Part shown: positions 5,916 to 14,369 of the stretch, in pieces
Numbering within the stretch: position 1 is the first letter of the stretch
How the letters are laid out: every line of letters starts with the position of its first letter
Source: an uncultured Porphyromonadaceae bacterium
Lineage (GTDB): Bacteria > Bacteroidota > Bacteroidia > Bacteroidales > Muribaculaceae
DNA length: 32,762 nt
Assembly (NCBI GenBank): GCA_947176615.1
Contig: CAMWRO010000003.1
Coordinates: 1-32,762 of the forward strand
Reading direction: 5' to 3'
Notes under the pieces: model-generated
Seen by the model: only the letters and a program-made list of their open reading frames with translations
What the model was told of the DNA's origin: nothing
The model's database searches: none
Position numbers and translations under genes: made by a program

Positions 5916-8276
5916 ATGAAATTTTTCAGACCTTTTTTCATCACATTAGCATGTGCATCGGTTTCGGCAGTCGGTTTTTCAGCCGAGATTCATGAGCACA
6001 AGACACTTGAATACTTCCCCGTCAAGGATGTCAGACTGACATCGGGACCTATGGCCCACGCCCAGCAGCTCGGCATCGACTACCTCCTCGCCCTCGATGC
6101 CGACCGCCTTCTCGCACCCTATCTCAAAGAGGCCGGCCTGACACCGAAGGCCGAAAACTACACCAACTGGGAGAACACCGGCCTTGACGGACACATAGGC
6201 GGACACTATCTCTCGGCCCTATCCTACATGTATGCCGCCACCGGCAACAAGGAAATAGGACAACGCCTCGACTACATGCTCTCCGAGCTGAAACGATGTC
6301 AGGATGCCTCGCCCGACGGCTATCTCAGCGGCGTACCGGGCGGAAAAGCATTTTGGGCCGACCTCGCTGCCGGAAATTTCCGCGCGGGAGGCTTTGACAT
6401 AAACGGCAAGTGGGTGCCGCTCTACAATATCCACAAAATATATGCCGGACTAAAGGACGCTTACCTTCAAGCCGGAAAACCCGAAGCACGCGAAATGCTC
6501 GTCAGACTGACCGACTGGATGACCGGCATCGTTTCGGGACTCTCCGACGAGCAGATTCAAGACATGTTGCGCAGCGAGCACGGCGGTCTGAACGAAATTT
6601 TTGCCGACGTGGCCGTGATAACCGGCGACGGGAAATACATGACACTCGCACGGCAGTTTTCCCACCGCGCGCTACTCGACCCCCTTTCCCACGGTGAAAA
6701 CCGGCTGACAGGCATGCATGCCAACACGCAGATTCCCAAAGTCATCGGGTTCAAGCGCATCGCTGACATCGACGGCAATACCGACTGGGAACGAGCCGTG
6801 GAATACTTCTGGAACGACGTTGTCAACAACCGCTCCGTGTCGATTGGCGGCAACAGCGTCCGCGAGCATTTCCACTCCCCCGACGACTTCTCAAGCATGC
6901 TTGAAAGCGAGCAGGGTCCCGAGACATGCAACACCTACAACATGCTGCGACTGACCAAGATGCTCTACGAGTCGAGCGGCGACCCGAAATATCTCGACTT
7001 CAACGAGCGGGCTCTGTTCAACCACATCCTCTCGGCCCAAAACCACGAGCAGGGCGGCTATGTCTACTTCACCCCCATGCGCTCGGGTCATTATCGCGTC
7101 TACTCTCAGCCACAGACCAGCTTCTGGTGCTGCGTCGGCTCAGGCATGGAAAATCAGGCCCGCTACGGCGAATATATCTATGCCCATAAAGGAAACGACA
7201 TCTATGTCGACCTCTTTGTCCCCTCGACCCTGACGTGGAAAGGCAACACAATCGAGCAACTCACCGATTTTCCCGCCTCCGATGCCACCACACTGGTCGT
7301 CACTCCGGCACGCGCCGAAAAATTTGCCCTCAACATCCGCATCCCCGGCTGGACGACCCGCGACGGCATTACCGTCACTGTTAACGGCAAGGAGCAGAAA
7401 GTAGACCTGTCGGGCGACTATGTGACCCTGTCGCGCAAGTGGAAAAAGGGCGACAAAGTGACCGCCCGCTTCCCCATGCACCTCAGCGTCGAGCAACTCC
7501 CCGACAAGTCGGCCAACTACTCGATACTCTACGGCCCGGTAGTCCTTGCCGCAAGCCTCGGCACCGAAGGACAGGAGGGCCTTTTTGCCGATGACAGCCG
7601 CATGGGCCATGCCGCCAACGGCCCGCGCCTCCCCCTTCAGGAAATGCCTATGATTGTGGGCGATGCCGCCGACATCGTTTCCTATGTCACCCCGGTCGAA
7701 GGACAACCGCTGACATTCAAGCTCTCGCATGTATATCCCGCCAAATACGACGGCATGACCCTCGTCCCCTTCGCCTCGCTCAACGAGTGCCGCTACATGG
7801 TCTACTGGCCTGTGCTGTCCGAGGCCGAGCTTGATGCACGTCTCGCCCGCATTGCCCGTGAGCAGGCCGAGGCTCAGGCCCTCCTTGACCGCACCGCCGA
7901 CATGGTGACATGTGGCGAGCAGCAACCCGAAAGCGACCATTTCATTACGATGGAGAAGACAGACATGGGCACCAACCACGACCGCCACTGGCGACGCGCC
8001 AACCCCGACGGATGGTTCAGCTACCGCATGAAAACGTCGGGCAAAAACCCCACTATCCTCCGCGTCAGCTATCTCCCGGCCCAAGACCGCGCTGCAACCG
8101 TGTGGGTCGGTGACACCTGTGTAGGCACCATTTCTCCTGCCGCACCCGGTGCTCCCGCCGTCGCCGAATTCCCCGTCGCCATCAACGCCGACACCGCCAT
8201 CGTCACCGTCCGCTCCGCCTCACCGTCACCCACCCCCGACATCTACGAAGTCCGCCTGATGACAGAGGAGAAATAA
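5916..8276 (+). CDS. Secreted GH127/GH146 beta-L-arabinofuranosidase
   Basis: The 786-residue product begins with a signal peptide (MKFFRPFFITLACASVSAVGFSA); the longer frame back to 5847 would start upstream of the predicted transcription start. The DUF1680 catalytic barrel is recognised from GLDGHIGGHYLSALSYMYAATG. The zinc/catalytic residues of this enzyme class are present: Glu and Cys in GPETCNTYNML, and the Cys pair in FWCCVGSGMENQARYG, one Cys being the nucleophile in GH127. A beta-sandwich follows, and a C-terminal domain from about residue 640. The enzyme should release terminal L-arabinofuranose from plant glycans or glycoproteins, probably in the periplasm. No SusC/SusD pair or other glycosidase is nearby, so it is a stand-alone gene. 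Confidence 0.92.
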   Translation: MKFFRPFFITLACASVSAVGFSAEIHEHKTLEYFPVKDVRLTSGPMAHAQQLGIDYLLALDADRLLAPYLKEAGLTPKAENYTNWENTGLDGHIGGHYLSALSYMYAATGNKEIGQRLDYMLSELKRCQDASPDGYLSGVPGGKAFWADLAAGNFRAGGFDINGKWVPLYNIHKIYAGLKDAYLQAGKPEAREMLVRLTDWMTGIVSGLSDEQIQDMLRSEHGGLNEIFADVAVITGDGKYMTLARQFSHRALLDPLSHGENRLTGMHANTQIPKVIGFKRIADIDGNTDWERAVEYFWNDVVNNRSVSIGGNSVREHFHSPDDFSSMLESEQGPETCNTYNMLRLTKMLYESSGDPKYLDFNERALFNHILSAQNHEQGGYVYFTPMRSGHYRVYSQPQTSFWCCVGSGMENQARYGEYIYAHKGNDIYVDLFVPSTLTWKGNTIEQLTDFPASDATTLVVTPARAEKFALNIRIPGWTTRDGITVTVNGKEQKVDLSGDYVTLSRKWKKGDKVTARFPMHLSVEQLPDKSANYSILYGPVVLAASLGTEGQEGLFADDSRMGHAANGPRLPLQEMPMIVGDAADIVSYVTPVEGQPLTFKLSHVYPAKYDGMTLVPFASLNECRYMVYWPVLSEAELDARLARIAREQAEAQALLDRTADMVTCGEQQPESDHFITMEKTDMGTNHDRHWRRANPDGWFSYRMKTSGKNPTILRVSYLPAQDRAATVWVGDTCVGTISPAAPGAPAVAEFPVAINADTAIVTVRSASPSPTPDIYEVRLMTEEK

Positions 8277-8280
8277 CAAA

Positions 8281-8398
8281 TAAATAATAACAGCTGATAA
8301 ATAATAACAGCTGAAAAATAACAGATTACAGATGGGCTTGTCCCGGCGGCGAGTTACCGCCCGCAGTCACCTGTAATCTGTTATTTTTTATTTTTTCT
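8281..8398. repeat. Heptad hairpin (AATAACAG-type) with terminator features
   Basis: Two tandem 17-bp copies (8281-8297 and 8298-8314) lead into an 18-bp perfect inverted repeat, 8314-8331 with 8371-8388. The left arm contains ATAACAG, ATTACAG. The right arm reads CTGTAAT, CTGTTAT, TTTTTAT, TTTTTCT in 7-bp register from 8371. The loop holds a second GC-rich hairpin (GGCGG with CCGCC). The T-rich end makes it a good plus-strand terminator for the arabinofuranosidase gene. Confidence 0.75.
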
Positions 8399-8438
8399 CT
8401 GCAATTTTCTCGTCGGTCTCGACTATTTACTGCTTTTA

Positions 8439-8470
8439 TTTGTTATTTAGTCTGTAAGTATGTAAATTTG
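8439..8470 (+). promoter_or_regulatory. Promoter of the GH3-like gene
   Basis: TTTG (8439-8442), a 20-bp spacer and TAAATTTG (8463-8470) match both consensus elements. The predicted leader before ATG 8517 is about 43 nt. Confidence 0.8.
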
Positions 8471-8516
8471 TTGTTGAACGAGTTGCCTGTCAGGCGACAA
8501 AATAACCGAGAGAGAG

Positions 8517-10052
8517 ATGAACTGCATAACCCCCCTTATCCGCCCGTGGTTAATGCGTCGGGTCAAAGACGCAGCACGATGGCAAGGCCATGTCAGAGAG
8601 ACGCAGACCCAAGTGCTGCAACGCCTTGTATCGCGAGGACGCGATACTCGCTGGGGTATGACCCGCGGGCTTGACCGCGTAGCGACCTATGAGGACTTTT
8701 TAAAAGCCGTCCCCGAAGTTGTGACCTACGACAAAGTGCGCCCCTACATCATGCGCATGGTCAACGGCGAGCGCGACGTGCTGTGGCCCGGATGGACAAG
8801 AAATTTCGCCCAGTCGAGCGGCACAAGTGACGGCAAGAGCAAATATATCCCCGTAACCCCCGAGTCGTTCCGGTGGTCCCATTACCGCGGCGGCACCGAT
8901 GTCGTGGCCCATTATCTCAATCTGTACCCCGACAGCCGCATCTTCTCGGGAAAGGCGTTCATCCTCGGCGGCAGCTTTGCCAACGAACTGACCCTGCCTC
9001 CCGGCGTGGAGGTGGGCGACCTGTCGGCCAACCTCATCGAGAACATCAACCCGCTGGCCAACATGTTCCGAATCCCCTCCAAGGAGGTCGCGCTCATGAG
9101 CGACTGGAAACAGAAACTTCCCGCGCTGGTCAACGCCTCGATACACGAGAATGTCACTAACATATCAGGCGTGCCGTCGTGGTTCATGACCGTGCTGAAA
9201 GAGGTCATCAAAACCGCCGGAGCCACTACAATCCACGACGTGTGGCCCAATCTCGAAGTGTTTTTCCACGGGGGCATATCGTTTGACCCCTACCGTGAAC
9301 AATACCGCAACATAACCGACCCGTCGCGCATGCGCTATATCGAGACCTACAACGCCTCGGAAGGATTTTTCGCACTTCAGAACGAGATTGACGACCGCTC
9401 GATGCTGTTGCTGCTCGACTCGGGCACCTTCTACGAGTTCATCCCCGTAGAGGATGCCGACAGCGACCGCCCGACAGTCGTCCCTGCGTGGAAAGTCGAG
9501 GAGGGACGCGTCTATGAGATGGTCATCACCTCATGCAACGGCCTGTGGCGTTACAGGCTGGGCGACACTGTCCGAATCAACCGTGCCGACCCGCTGAAAA
9601 TCACGATTGCCGGACGCACCAAGCACTACATCAACGCTTTCGGCGAGGAACTGATGGTCTATAACGCCGACGCGGCCATCGCCCGGGTCGAGAAGGAGTT
9701 GAACTGCGACGTGGTCAACTATACCGCCGCGCCGGTCTATGCAGGCGACCGCTCCCGGGGCCGCCATGAATGGCTCATCGAGTTCACCCGGCACCCCGTC
9801 GACATCGCCGAATTTGCCCGCCGGCTCGACTCGGCCCTTCAGGATGTCAACAGCGACTATCAGGCAAAACGCTCGGGTGGAATATTCCTCGACCAGCTCA
9901 CTGTCGACGTGGGTCGACGCGGCGTTTTTGACCGCTGGCTGTCAACGACAGGCAAGCTCGGCGGACAGCGCAAAGTACCCCGACTGTGCAACGACCGCCG
10001 TTTCCTTGACCCCCTTCTCGCGCTCAATAAGGAATTGAGAATGGAAAATTGA
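8517..10052 (+). CDS. GH3-like acyl-adenylating protein
   Basis: This 511-residue protein belongs to the bacterial branch of the GH3 family ('GH3 auxin-responsive promoter family'), adenylate-forming enzymes related to plant acyl-acid-amido synthetases. The ATP-binding motif SSGTSDGKSKYIP lies near residue 101. Further family blocks are IHDVWPNLEVFFHGG, YNASEGFFA and LWRYRLGDTVRI followed by GRTKHYINAFGEELM. No bacterial substrate is established for this group; an auxin role should not be assumed. The gene has its own promoter. Its last residues (ELRMEN and the stop) are encoded by a 7-bp-period repeat, suggesting the C-terminus was remodelled by that repeat. Confidence 0.85.
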   Translation: MNCITPLIRPWLMRRVKDAARWQGHVRETQTQVLQRLVSRGRDTRWGMTRGLDRVATYEDFLKAVPEVVTYDKVRPYIMRMVNGERDVLWPGWTRNFAQSSGTSDGKSKYIPVTPESFRWSHYRGGTDVVAHYLNLYPDSRIFSGKAFILGGSFANELTLPPGVEVGDLSANLIENINPLANMFRIPSKEVALMSDWKQKLPALVNASIHENVTNISGVPSWFMTVLKEVIKTAGATTIHDVWPNLEVFFHGGISFDPYREQYRNITDPSRMRYIETYNASEGFFALQNEIDDRSMLLLLDSGTFYEFIPVEDADSDRPTVVPAWKVEEGRVYEMVITSCNGLWRYRLGDTVRINRADPLKITIAGRTKHYINAFGEELMVYNADAAIARVEKELNCDVVNYTAAPVYAGDRSRGRHEWLIEFTRHPVDIAEFARRLDSALQDVNSDYQAKRSGGIFLDQLTVDVGRRGVFDRWLSTTGKLGGQRKVPRLCNDRRFLDPLLALNKELRMEN

Positions 10053-10093
10053 CAATGGCGAGTTTTCAATTCTCGATTCTCAATTCTCAATTA
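10031..10093. repeat. Heptad hairpin (TTCTCAA-type) overlapping the GH3-like stop codon
   Basis: Eight consecutive 7-bp units run in register from 10035: TTGAGAA, TGGAAAA, TTGACAA, TGGCGAG, TTTTCAA, TTCTCGA, TTCTCAA, TTCTCAA. The first half is roughly complementary to the second, giving an imperfect hairpin. The TGA stop at 10050-10052 is inside the third unit. The same unit recurs at 29774-29801. Confidence 0.8.
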
Positions 10094-10104
10094 AAAAAAA
10101 TCGT

Positions 10105-10112
10105 TATCTTTG
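10105..10112 (+). promoter_or_regulatory. -7 element of the alkaline phosphatase gene
   Basis: TATCTTTG is a perfect -7 match, with transcription expected near 10116. The short leader contains repeated ATGCAT/TGCATTAT motifs (10111-10140) that could form a small hairpin. The -33 region falls in the preceding repeat and has no TTTG. Confidence 0.6.
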
Positions 10113-10152
10113 CATTATGCATTATTAATCATGCATTATAGACATAACGATT

Positions 10153-11547
10153 ATGAAGATAAAATCAATTCTACTGTCGGCACTGGCCTGCGCGTCAGCA
10201 GCCACCATGAGCGCGGCTGACGCTCCGCGATATATTTTCTACTTTATCGGCGACGGAATGGGTATGGGACACGTCATGAGCGCCGAATGCTATAACCGCA
10301 CCGTGCGCGGAAACAACGAGCGACTGCTGATGATGCAGTTCCCCGTAGCGTCGGCAGCCACTACATTCTCGGCATCATCGCCTGTCACCGACTCGGCTGC
10401 CGCAGGCACCGCCCTCGCGACCGGCCACAAGACAAAAAACGGCATGATCGGCATGAACCCCGACACCGTTGCCGTGTCATCTATAGCAGTCAGCCTTGAC
10501 AAGCTCGGCTACGGTATCGGAATCATCACCACCGGCGCGCCCGACGACGCCACCCCCGGCGCGTTCTTCGCCCACGTCCCCAACCGCTCGATGTACTACG
10601 AAATCGGCCGCGATGCCGCCAATTCAAGCGTCAGCTTCCTCGGCGGGTCCAATCTGCGCGGACTCCGTGACCGTGACGGCAATCCGACCGGACTTGCCGA
10701 AATAATCGAAAAATCCGGAATGACAATCGTACGCGGCACCGAGGCCCTGTCATCGGTCAAGACCGACCGCGTGCTGATGCTCAACACTGACTCGCTCCTT
10801 GTCAACGACCTCGGCTATGCCATCGACTCGGTTCCGGGAATCGTGACACTCCCCGCCATGACTCAGGCATGTCTCGACCACCTCGAAAAGAAGTCGCCCG
10901 ACAAGTTTTTCATGATGATTGAGGACGGCAGCATCGACCACGCCTCCCACAGCAACGACGGCGGCGGCGTCATAAAGGAGATTATCAGTTTTCAGGACGC
11001 AATCAGCATCGCCTATGATTTCTACCTCGCCCACCCCGACGAAACCCTTATCGTCATTACCGCCGACCATGACACCGGCGGCATGGCCCTCGGCAACCAG
11101 CACGTCCCCTACGACGCGCATCTGAAATATCTTGACTACCAGCGCATCTCCAAAGACCGTTTCTCAGACTTCTGCAAGAACATTCAGCGTCAGCGCCGCA
11201 TCTTCACTTGGGACGACATGCGCGAAGTCCTTGAGGAGAAGATGGGATTCTGGAAAGGTGTCCCCGTGACCGAGCAGCAGACCGAGGAACTGAAAGAAAT
11301 ATTTGACCGCTGTTTCGTGCGTCACGAAAGCGGCGAGCAGAAAAGCATGTATGCAAGCTATAACGATTTCGTCGTAAAGGTATTCAGCATCATGGACAGT
11401 TTCACCGGCATCGGATGGACAGCCACCCACCACACCGGCGGCATGGTTCCCGTCTATGCGGTGGGAGTCGATGCGTCACGTTTCAACGGGCTCAACGACA
11501 ACACTCAGATTCCCCTCAAAATAATGGAAATCGTCACCGGAAGGTAG
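10153..11547 (+). CDS. Secreted alkaline phosphatase (PhoA family)
   Basis: The 464-residue product has a signal peptide (MKIKSILLSALACASAATMSA) and should act in the periplasm, hydrolysing phosphate monoesters. Family landmarks appear in order: the metal-binding Asp in FIGDGMG; the phosphorylated Ser in PVTDSAAAGT; ATPGAFFAH; the Glu/Asp/His set in MIEDGSIDHASH; Asp-His in TADHDTGG; and the final metal His in HHTGGMVPVYAVG. The length agrees with single-domain alkaline phosphatases of Bacteroidetes. No Pho-box-like sequence was recognised. The stop codon lies in the first unit of a short GGTTTA-type heptad repeat leading to the Dus gene. Confidence 0.93.
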   Translation: MKIKSILLSALACASAATMSAADAPRYIFYFIGDGMGMGHVMSAECYNRTVRGNNERLLMMQFPVASAATTFSASSPVTDSAAAGTALATGHKTKNGMIGMNPDTVAVSSIAVSLDKLGYGIGIITTGAPDDATPGAFFAHVPNRSMYYEIGRDAANSSVSFLGGSNLRGLRDRDGNPTGLAEIIEKSGMTIVRGTEALSSVKTDRVLMLNTDSLLVNDLGYAIDSVPGIVTLPAMTQACLDHLEKKSPDKFFMMIEDGSIDHASHSNDGGGVIKEIISFQDAISIAYDFYLAHPDETLIVITADHDTGGMALGNQHVPYDAHLKYLDYQRISKDRFSDFCKNIQRQRRIFTWDDMREVLEEKMGFWKGVPVTEQQTEELKEIFDRCFVRHESGEQKSMYASYNDFVVKVFSIMDSFTGIGWTATHHTGGMVPVYAVGVDASRFNGLNDNTQIPLKIMEIVTGR

Positions 11548-11583
11548 TTTAGGTTTAAGGTTTAAAACCAACTGTTAAAAGAC
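11543..11583. repeat. Short heptad repeat (GGTTTA-type) after the phosphatase gene
   Basis: Units AGGTAGT, TTAGGTT, TAAGGTT, then the complementary TAAAACC, follow each other at 7-bp spacing from 11543. The TAG stop is in the first unit. It is a reduced version of the repeat at 622-741. Confidence 0.55.
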
Positions 11584-11584
11584 A

Positions 11585-12517
11585 ATGCACCTGTACGCAG
11601 CACCGCTTCAAGGTTACACTGAGGCGATTTACCGCAACGCCCATGCCGAAATCTATGGCGACGGGCCCGATAGATGGTACACCCCGTTCATACGCGTCGA
11701 GCATGGCGAGCCGCGCGGCCGCGACATGCGCCAGCTCGCGTCGCCGCTCAACGCCAACCACCGCCTCGTGCCGCAGATAATGTTCCGCGACGCCGACGAG
11801 TGGGAGAAACTTGTCACGGCAATAACGGAAACCACCGATTACCGCGAAATAGACATGAACCTCGGCTGCCCCTTCCCGCCGCAAGTGCGCAAGGGGCGCG
11901 GGGCCGGACTCCTCGGCCGTCCCGACGAGCTCGCGCGCATCGCCGAGCTCATGAAAGGGCACCCCGAGGTGACATTCTCGGTCAAGATGCGCCTCGGCAT
12001 CACGGCCCCCGACGAGTGGAAAGCGGTCATGCCGGTAATCAACTCCATGCCTCTCGCCCACGTCACAATCCACCCCCGCGTGGCCGCGCAGCAATATGGC
12101 GGCGAGCTGTATCTTGACGATTTCAGGGAAATGACAGCCGGGACTCCCCATCCGGTCATCTACAACGGTGACATCGCCACTCCGGCCGACATCGACCGCG
12201 TGGCCTCGCAGTTCCCCACCCTCGCGGGCATCATGACCGGGCGCGGCCTCCTTGCCCGCCCCTCGCTCGTCGACGAGTGGCGCGAAGGACGCGAATGGAC
12301 TCCCGACGAGAGGCTTGACGCGCTCATGCGCCTCCACTCGCGCGTGGCCGAGCAGTGTGAACAGACCTATCAGGGCGAGACGCAGATTCTCGCCAAGCTG
12401 AAACCGTTCTGGGACTACATCCTCCCGTCGCTTGACCGCCGCACCGCCAAGGCAATCAAAAAAGCCGTGACCCTCCCCGCCTACTACCGCGCGATAGAGT
12501 CAGTAGGGTCAGAATAA
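11585..12517 (+). CDS. tRNA-dihydrouridine synthase family protein
   Basis: This 310-residue FMN enzyme of the Dus family should reduce uridine to dihydrouridine in tRNA. The N-terminal FMN-binding start MHLYAAPLQGYTEAIYR, the active-site cysteine in DMNLGCPFPPQVRKGRGAGLL, the Lys/Arg in SVKMRLG, the His in VTIHPR, and the C-terminal NGDI and GRGLL phosphate-binding turns are all present. It is close to the usual length of 310-340. Which uridine it modifies cannot be read. It starts 37 nt after the phosphatase stop and may be cotranscribed. Confidence 0.9.
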   Translation: MHLYAAPLQGYTEAIYRNAHAEIYGDGPDRWYTPFIRVEHGEPRGRDMRQLASPLNANHRLVPQIMFRDADEWEKLVTAITETTDYREIDMNLGCPFPPQVRKGRGAGLLGRPDELARIAELMKGHPEVTFSVKMRLGITAPDEWKAVMPVINSMPLAHVTIHPRVAAQQYGGELYLDDFREMTAGTPHPVIYNGDIATPADIDRVASQFPTLAGIMTGRGLLARPSLVDEWREGREWTPDERLDALMRLHSRVAEQCEQTYQGETQILAKLKPFWDYILPSLDRRTAKAIKKAVTLPAYYRAIESVGSE

Positions 12518-12589
12518 ACGCTGAAAAATGTGTTTAACAACATCTATTGCCTTTTTTGAAAAAATAATTGCTAAATTTACGGGCTCAAT

Positions 12590-12620
12590 AAAGTGACAAG
12601 GCCACGGCCCGGTCACTTTT
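12590..12620 (+). terminator. GC-rich hairpin before the EEP gene (terminator or attenuator)
   Basis: AAAGTGAC (12590-12597) pairs with GTCACTTT (12612-12619), enclosing an inner GGCC/GGCC stem, and ends in TTTT. A -7-like TAAATTTA lies just upstream at 12572-12579. The hairpin either ends the Dus transcript or sits in the leader of the EEP operon. Confidence 0.5.
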
Positions 12621-12658
12621 CAATATCGTTAAATCTAACTGAACAACTTGATAGTTTT

Positions 12659-13705
12659 ATGAAGAAATTTTTTCTGACAGCAATCCTTTCCCTTCTCGTA
12701 GTCATGGGTGCTTCGGCCCAAAAAAATGACAACAAGCAATTCCTCGTTTTCGGCGTGGGGTTCTACAACCTTGAAAACCTCTTCGACACAATCAATAACA
12801 ACGGAAAATATGACCTCGAATTTTCCCCGCAAGGCTCGCGCCAGTGGAACGGGGAAAAATACTGGAGCAAAATCAACAACCTTGCCTACTGCATCTCGCA
12901 GATGACCACTCAGACCACCCCTATGGGTCCGGCCATCCTCGGCGTGTCGGAAATCGAGAACCGCAGCGTGCTTGAAGACCTCGTAAAGGCCGAACCCATC
13001 AAGAAATGGATGCTTCAGGTTGTTCACCATGACTCGCCCGACCGCCGCGGCGTGGACGTGGGACTCCTCTATAACCCTCGCATGTTCAAGGTTCTTGACG
13101 TGACCAACCACACTCTTGTCATCCCTGACAACCCCAACTTCCGCACCCGCGACCAGATGTGTGTCACCGGCATCCTCGGCGGAGACACCCTGAGCGTCAT
13201 CGTCAACCACTGGCCGTCGCGACTGGGCGGTCAGGAACAGTCAAGCTATCTGCGCGAGGCAGCCGCAAGCCTCAGCAAGCATATCGCCGACTCGCTCTGG
13301 GCCATCCGTCCCAACCAAGGGGTCATCATCATGGGCGACCTTAACGACGACCCGCAGGACAAGTCGTGTGCCGTGGCTCTCGGTGCGATGAAAGACCTGA
13401 AGAAGGTTTCTCACCACGGATTCTTCAACCCGTGGTGGAAGATGCTCGACAAGGGCATCGGCACTCTCGCCTACAAGGGACAGTGGAATCTCTTTGACCA
13501 GATTATTGTTTCGGGGACACTCCTTGAACAGAATACCGACGGACTGCGTTACTGGAAATGTCAGGTCAACAACTTCGACTTCCTCAAAGGCGATACCGGC
13601 AACCGTCAGGGTTACCCGCTCCGCACCTATTCGGGCGGCGTGTTCCTCAACGGCTATTCCGACCACTTCCCCACTGAAATCTTCCTCATCAAGGAACGCA
13701 AATAA
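12659..13705 (+). CDS. Secreted endonuclease/exonuclease/phosphatase family protein
   Basis: The 348-residue product starts at ATG 12659 with a signal peptide (MKKFFLTAILSLLVVMGASAQ); the frame upstream to 12593 runs through a hairpin and lacks protein character. The EEP fold is recognised from FYNLENLFD, the Glu in GVSEIENRSVLEDL, RRGVDVGLLYNP, the His in VIVNHWPSRLGG, Asp/Asn in IIMGDLNDDPQD and the final Asp-His in YSDHFPTEIF. These are the metal and phosphate-binding residues of DNase I-like phosphoesterases. The substrate (extracellular DNA, phosphosugar or lipid) is unknown. Its TAA overlaps the next ATG by one base, so it is coupled to the kinase-like gene. Confidence 0.9.
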   Translation: MKKFFLTAILSLLVVMGASAQKNDNKQFLVFGVGFYNLENLFDTINNNGKYDLEFSPQGSRQWNGEKYWSKINNLAYCISQMTTQTTPMGPAILGVSEIENRSVLEDLVKAEPIKKWMLQVVHHDSPDRRGVDVGLLYNPRMFKVLDVTNHTLVIPDNPNFRTRDQMCVTGILGGDTLSVIVNHWPSRLGGQEQSSYLREAAASLSKHIADSLWAIRPNQGVIIMGDLNDDPQDKSCAVALGAMKDLKKVSHHGFFNPWWKMLDKGIGTLAYKGQWNLFDQIIVSGTLLEQNTDGLRYWKCQVNNFDFLKGDTGNRQGYPLRTYSGGVFLNGYSDHFPTEIFLIKERK

Positions 13706-14361
13706 TGGCTGAAAACAACGACACTAAAGACATCGCACCGTTTGCCATCACGATAGGACGGCAGTTTGGCAGCGGAGGCCGCGAACTCGGCAAGAAACTT
13801 GCCGAGCGGTTAGGCATCGACTACTATGACAAGGAACTGCTCGTGGAATCGGCCAAACTGGCCGGTGTCAACCCCGAGTTCTTTGAAAAGAAAGACGAGC
13901 GTTTCCCCACATTTCTCAACGGTCTTTTCTCGTTCTCGATGGGATTTTCGCCGATGGCCTATTACACCGGAGCGTCATCGATCAGTGACGACGGCCTCTA
14001 CAAAGCATTGAGCGACTTCCTGCTGTCGACAATCGAGAAAAAATCATTCGTGGTCGTGGGGCGGAGTGCCGACTATATCCTGCGCCACCATCCCCGCTGC
14101 ATCAACATCTTTGTCCACGCCCCTGTCGATAAATGTGTCGACCGCATTACGCGCCGCAGCGACTCTCCCGACCGCGACAAGGCCCGCGCCCTCGCCGAGA
14201 AAACCAACCGTCTGCGTGCCGAGTATTACAACTTTTACACCGACAAGACTTGGGGCGACGCGGCGACCTATCATCTGACAATCGACTCGTCGACACTCCC
14301 GATGGACGATATCGCCGACATCGTCATCGGGTATGTCAAGAAAAAACTAAACGCTAAATAA
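13705..14361 (+). CDS. Cytidylate kinase-like family protein
   Basis: This 218-residue protein is of the cytidylate kinase-like P-loop family. The nucleotide-binding start is ITIGRQFGSGGRELGKKLAERLG, followed by DYYDKELL, and then VVGRSADYIL and FVHAPVDKCVDRITRR, which correspond to the core and LID regions of nucleoside monophosphate kinases. It differs from true Cmk, so the phosphate acceptor is uncertain. The start overlaps the EEP stop (TAATG), and upp follows after eight bases. The three genes therefore look like one operon, with a pyrimidine salvage theme for the last two. Confidence 0.85.
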   Translation: MAENNDTKDIAPFAITIGRQFGSGGRELGKKLAERLGIDYYDKELLVESAKLAGVNPEFFEKKDERFPTFLNGLFSFSMGFSPMAYYTGASSISDDGLYKALSDFLLSTIEKKSFVVVGRSADYILRHHPRCINIFVHAPVDKCVDRITRRSDSPDRDKARALAEKTNRLRAEYYNFYTDKTWGDAATYHLTIDSSTLPMDDIADIVIGYVKKKLNAK

Positions 14362-14369
14362 CTTCCCAC

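Noticed and set aside
10111-10140. ATGCAT-rich segment before alkaline phosphatase as a Pho box
   Set aside because: It lies downstream of the -7 element and does not resemble a PhoB direct-repeat site; noted only as a possible small hairpin.
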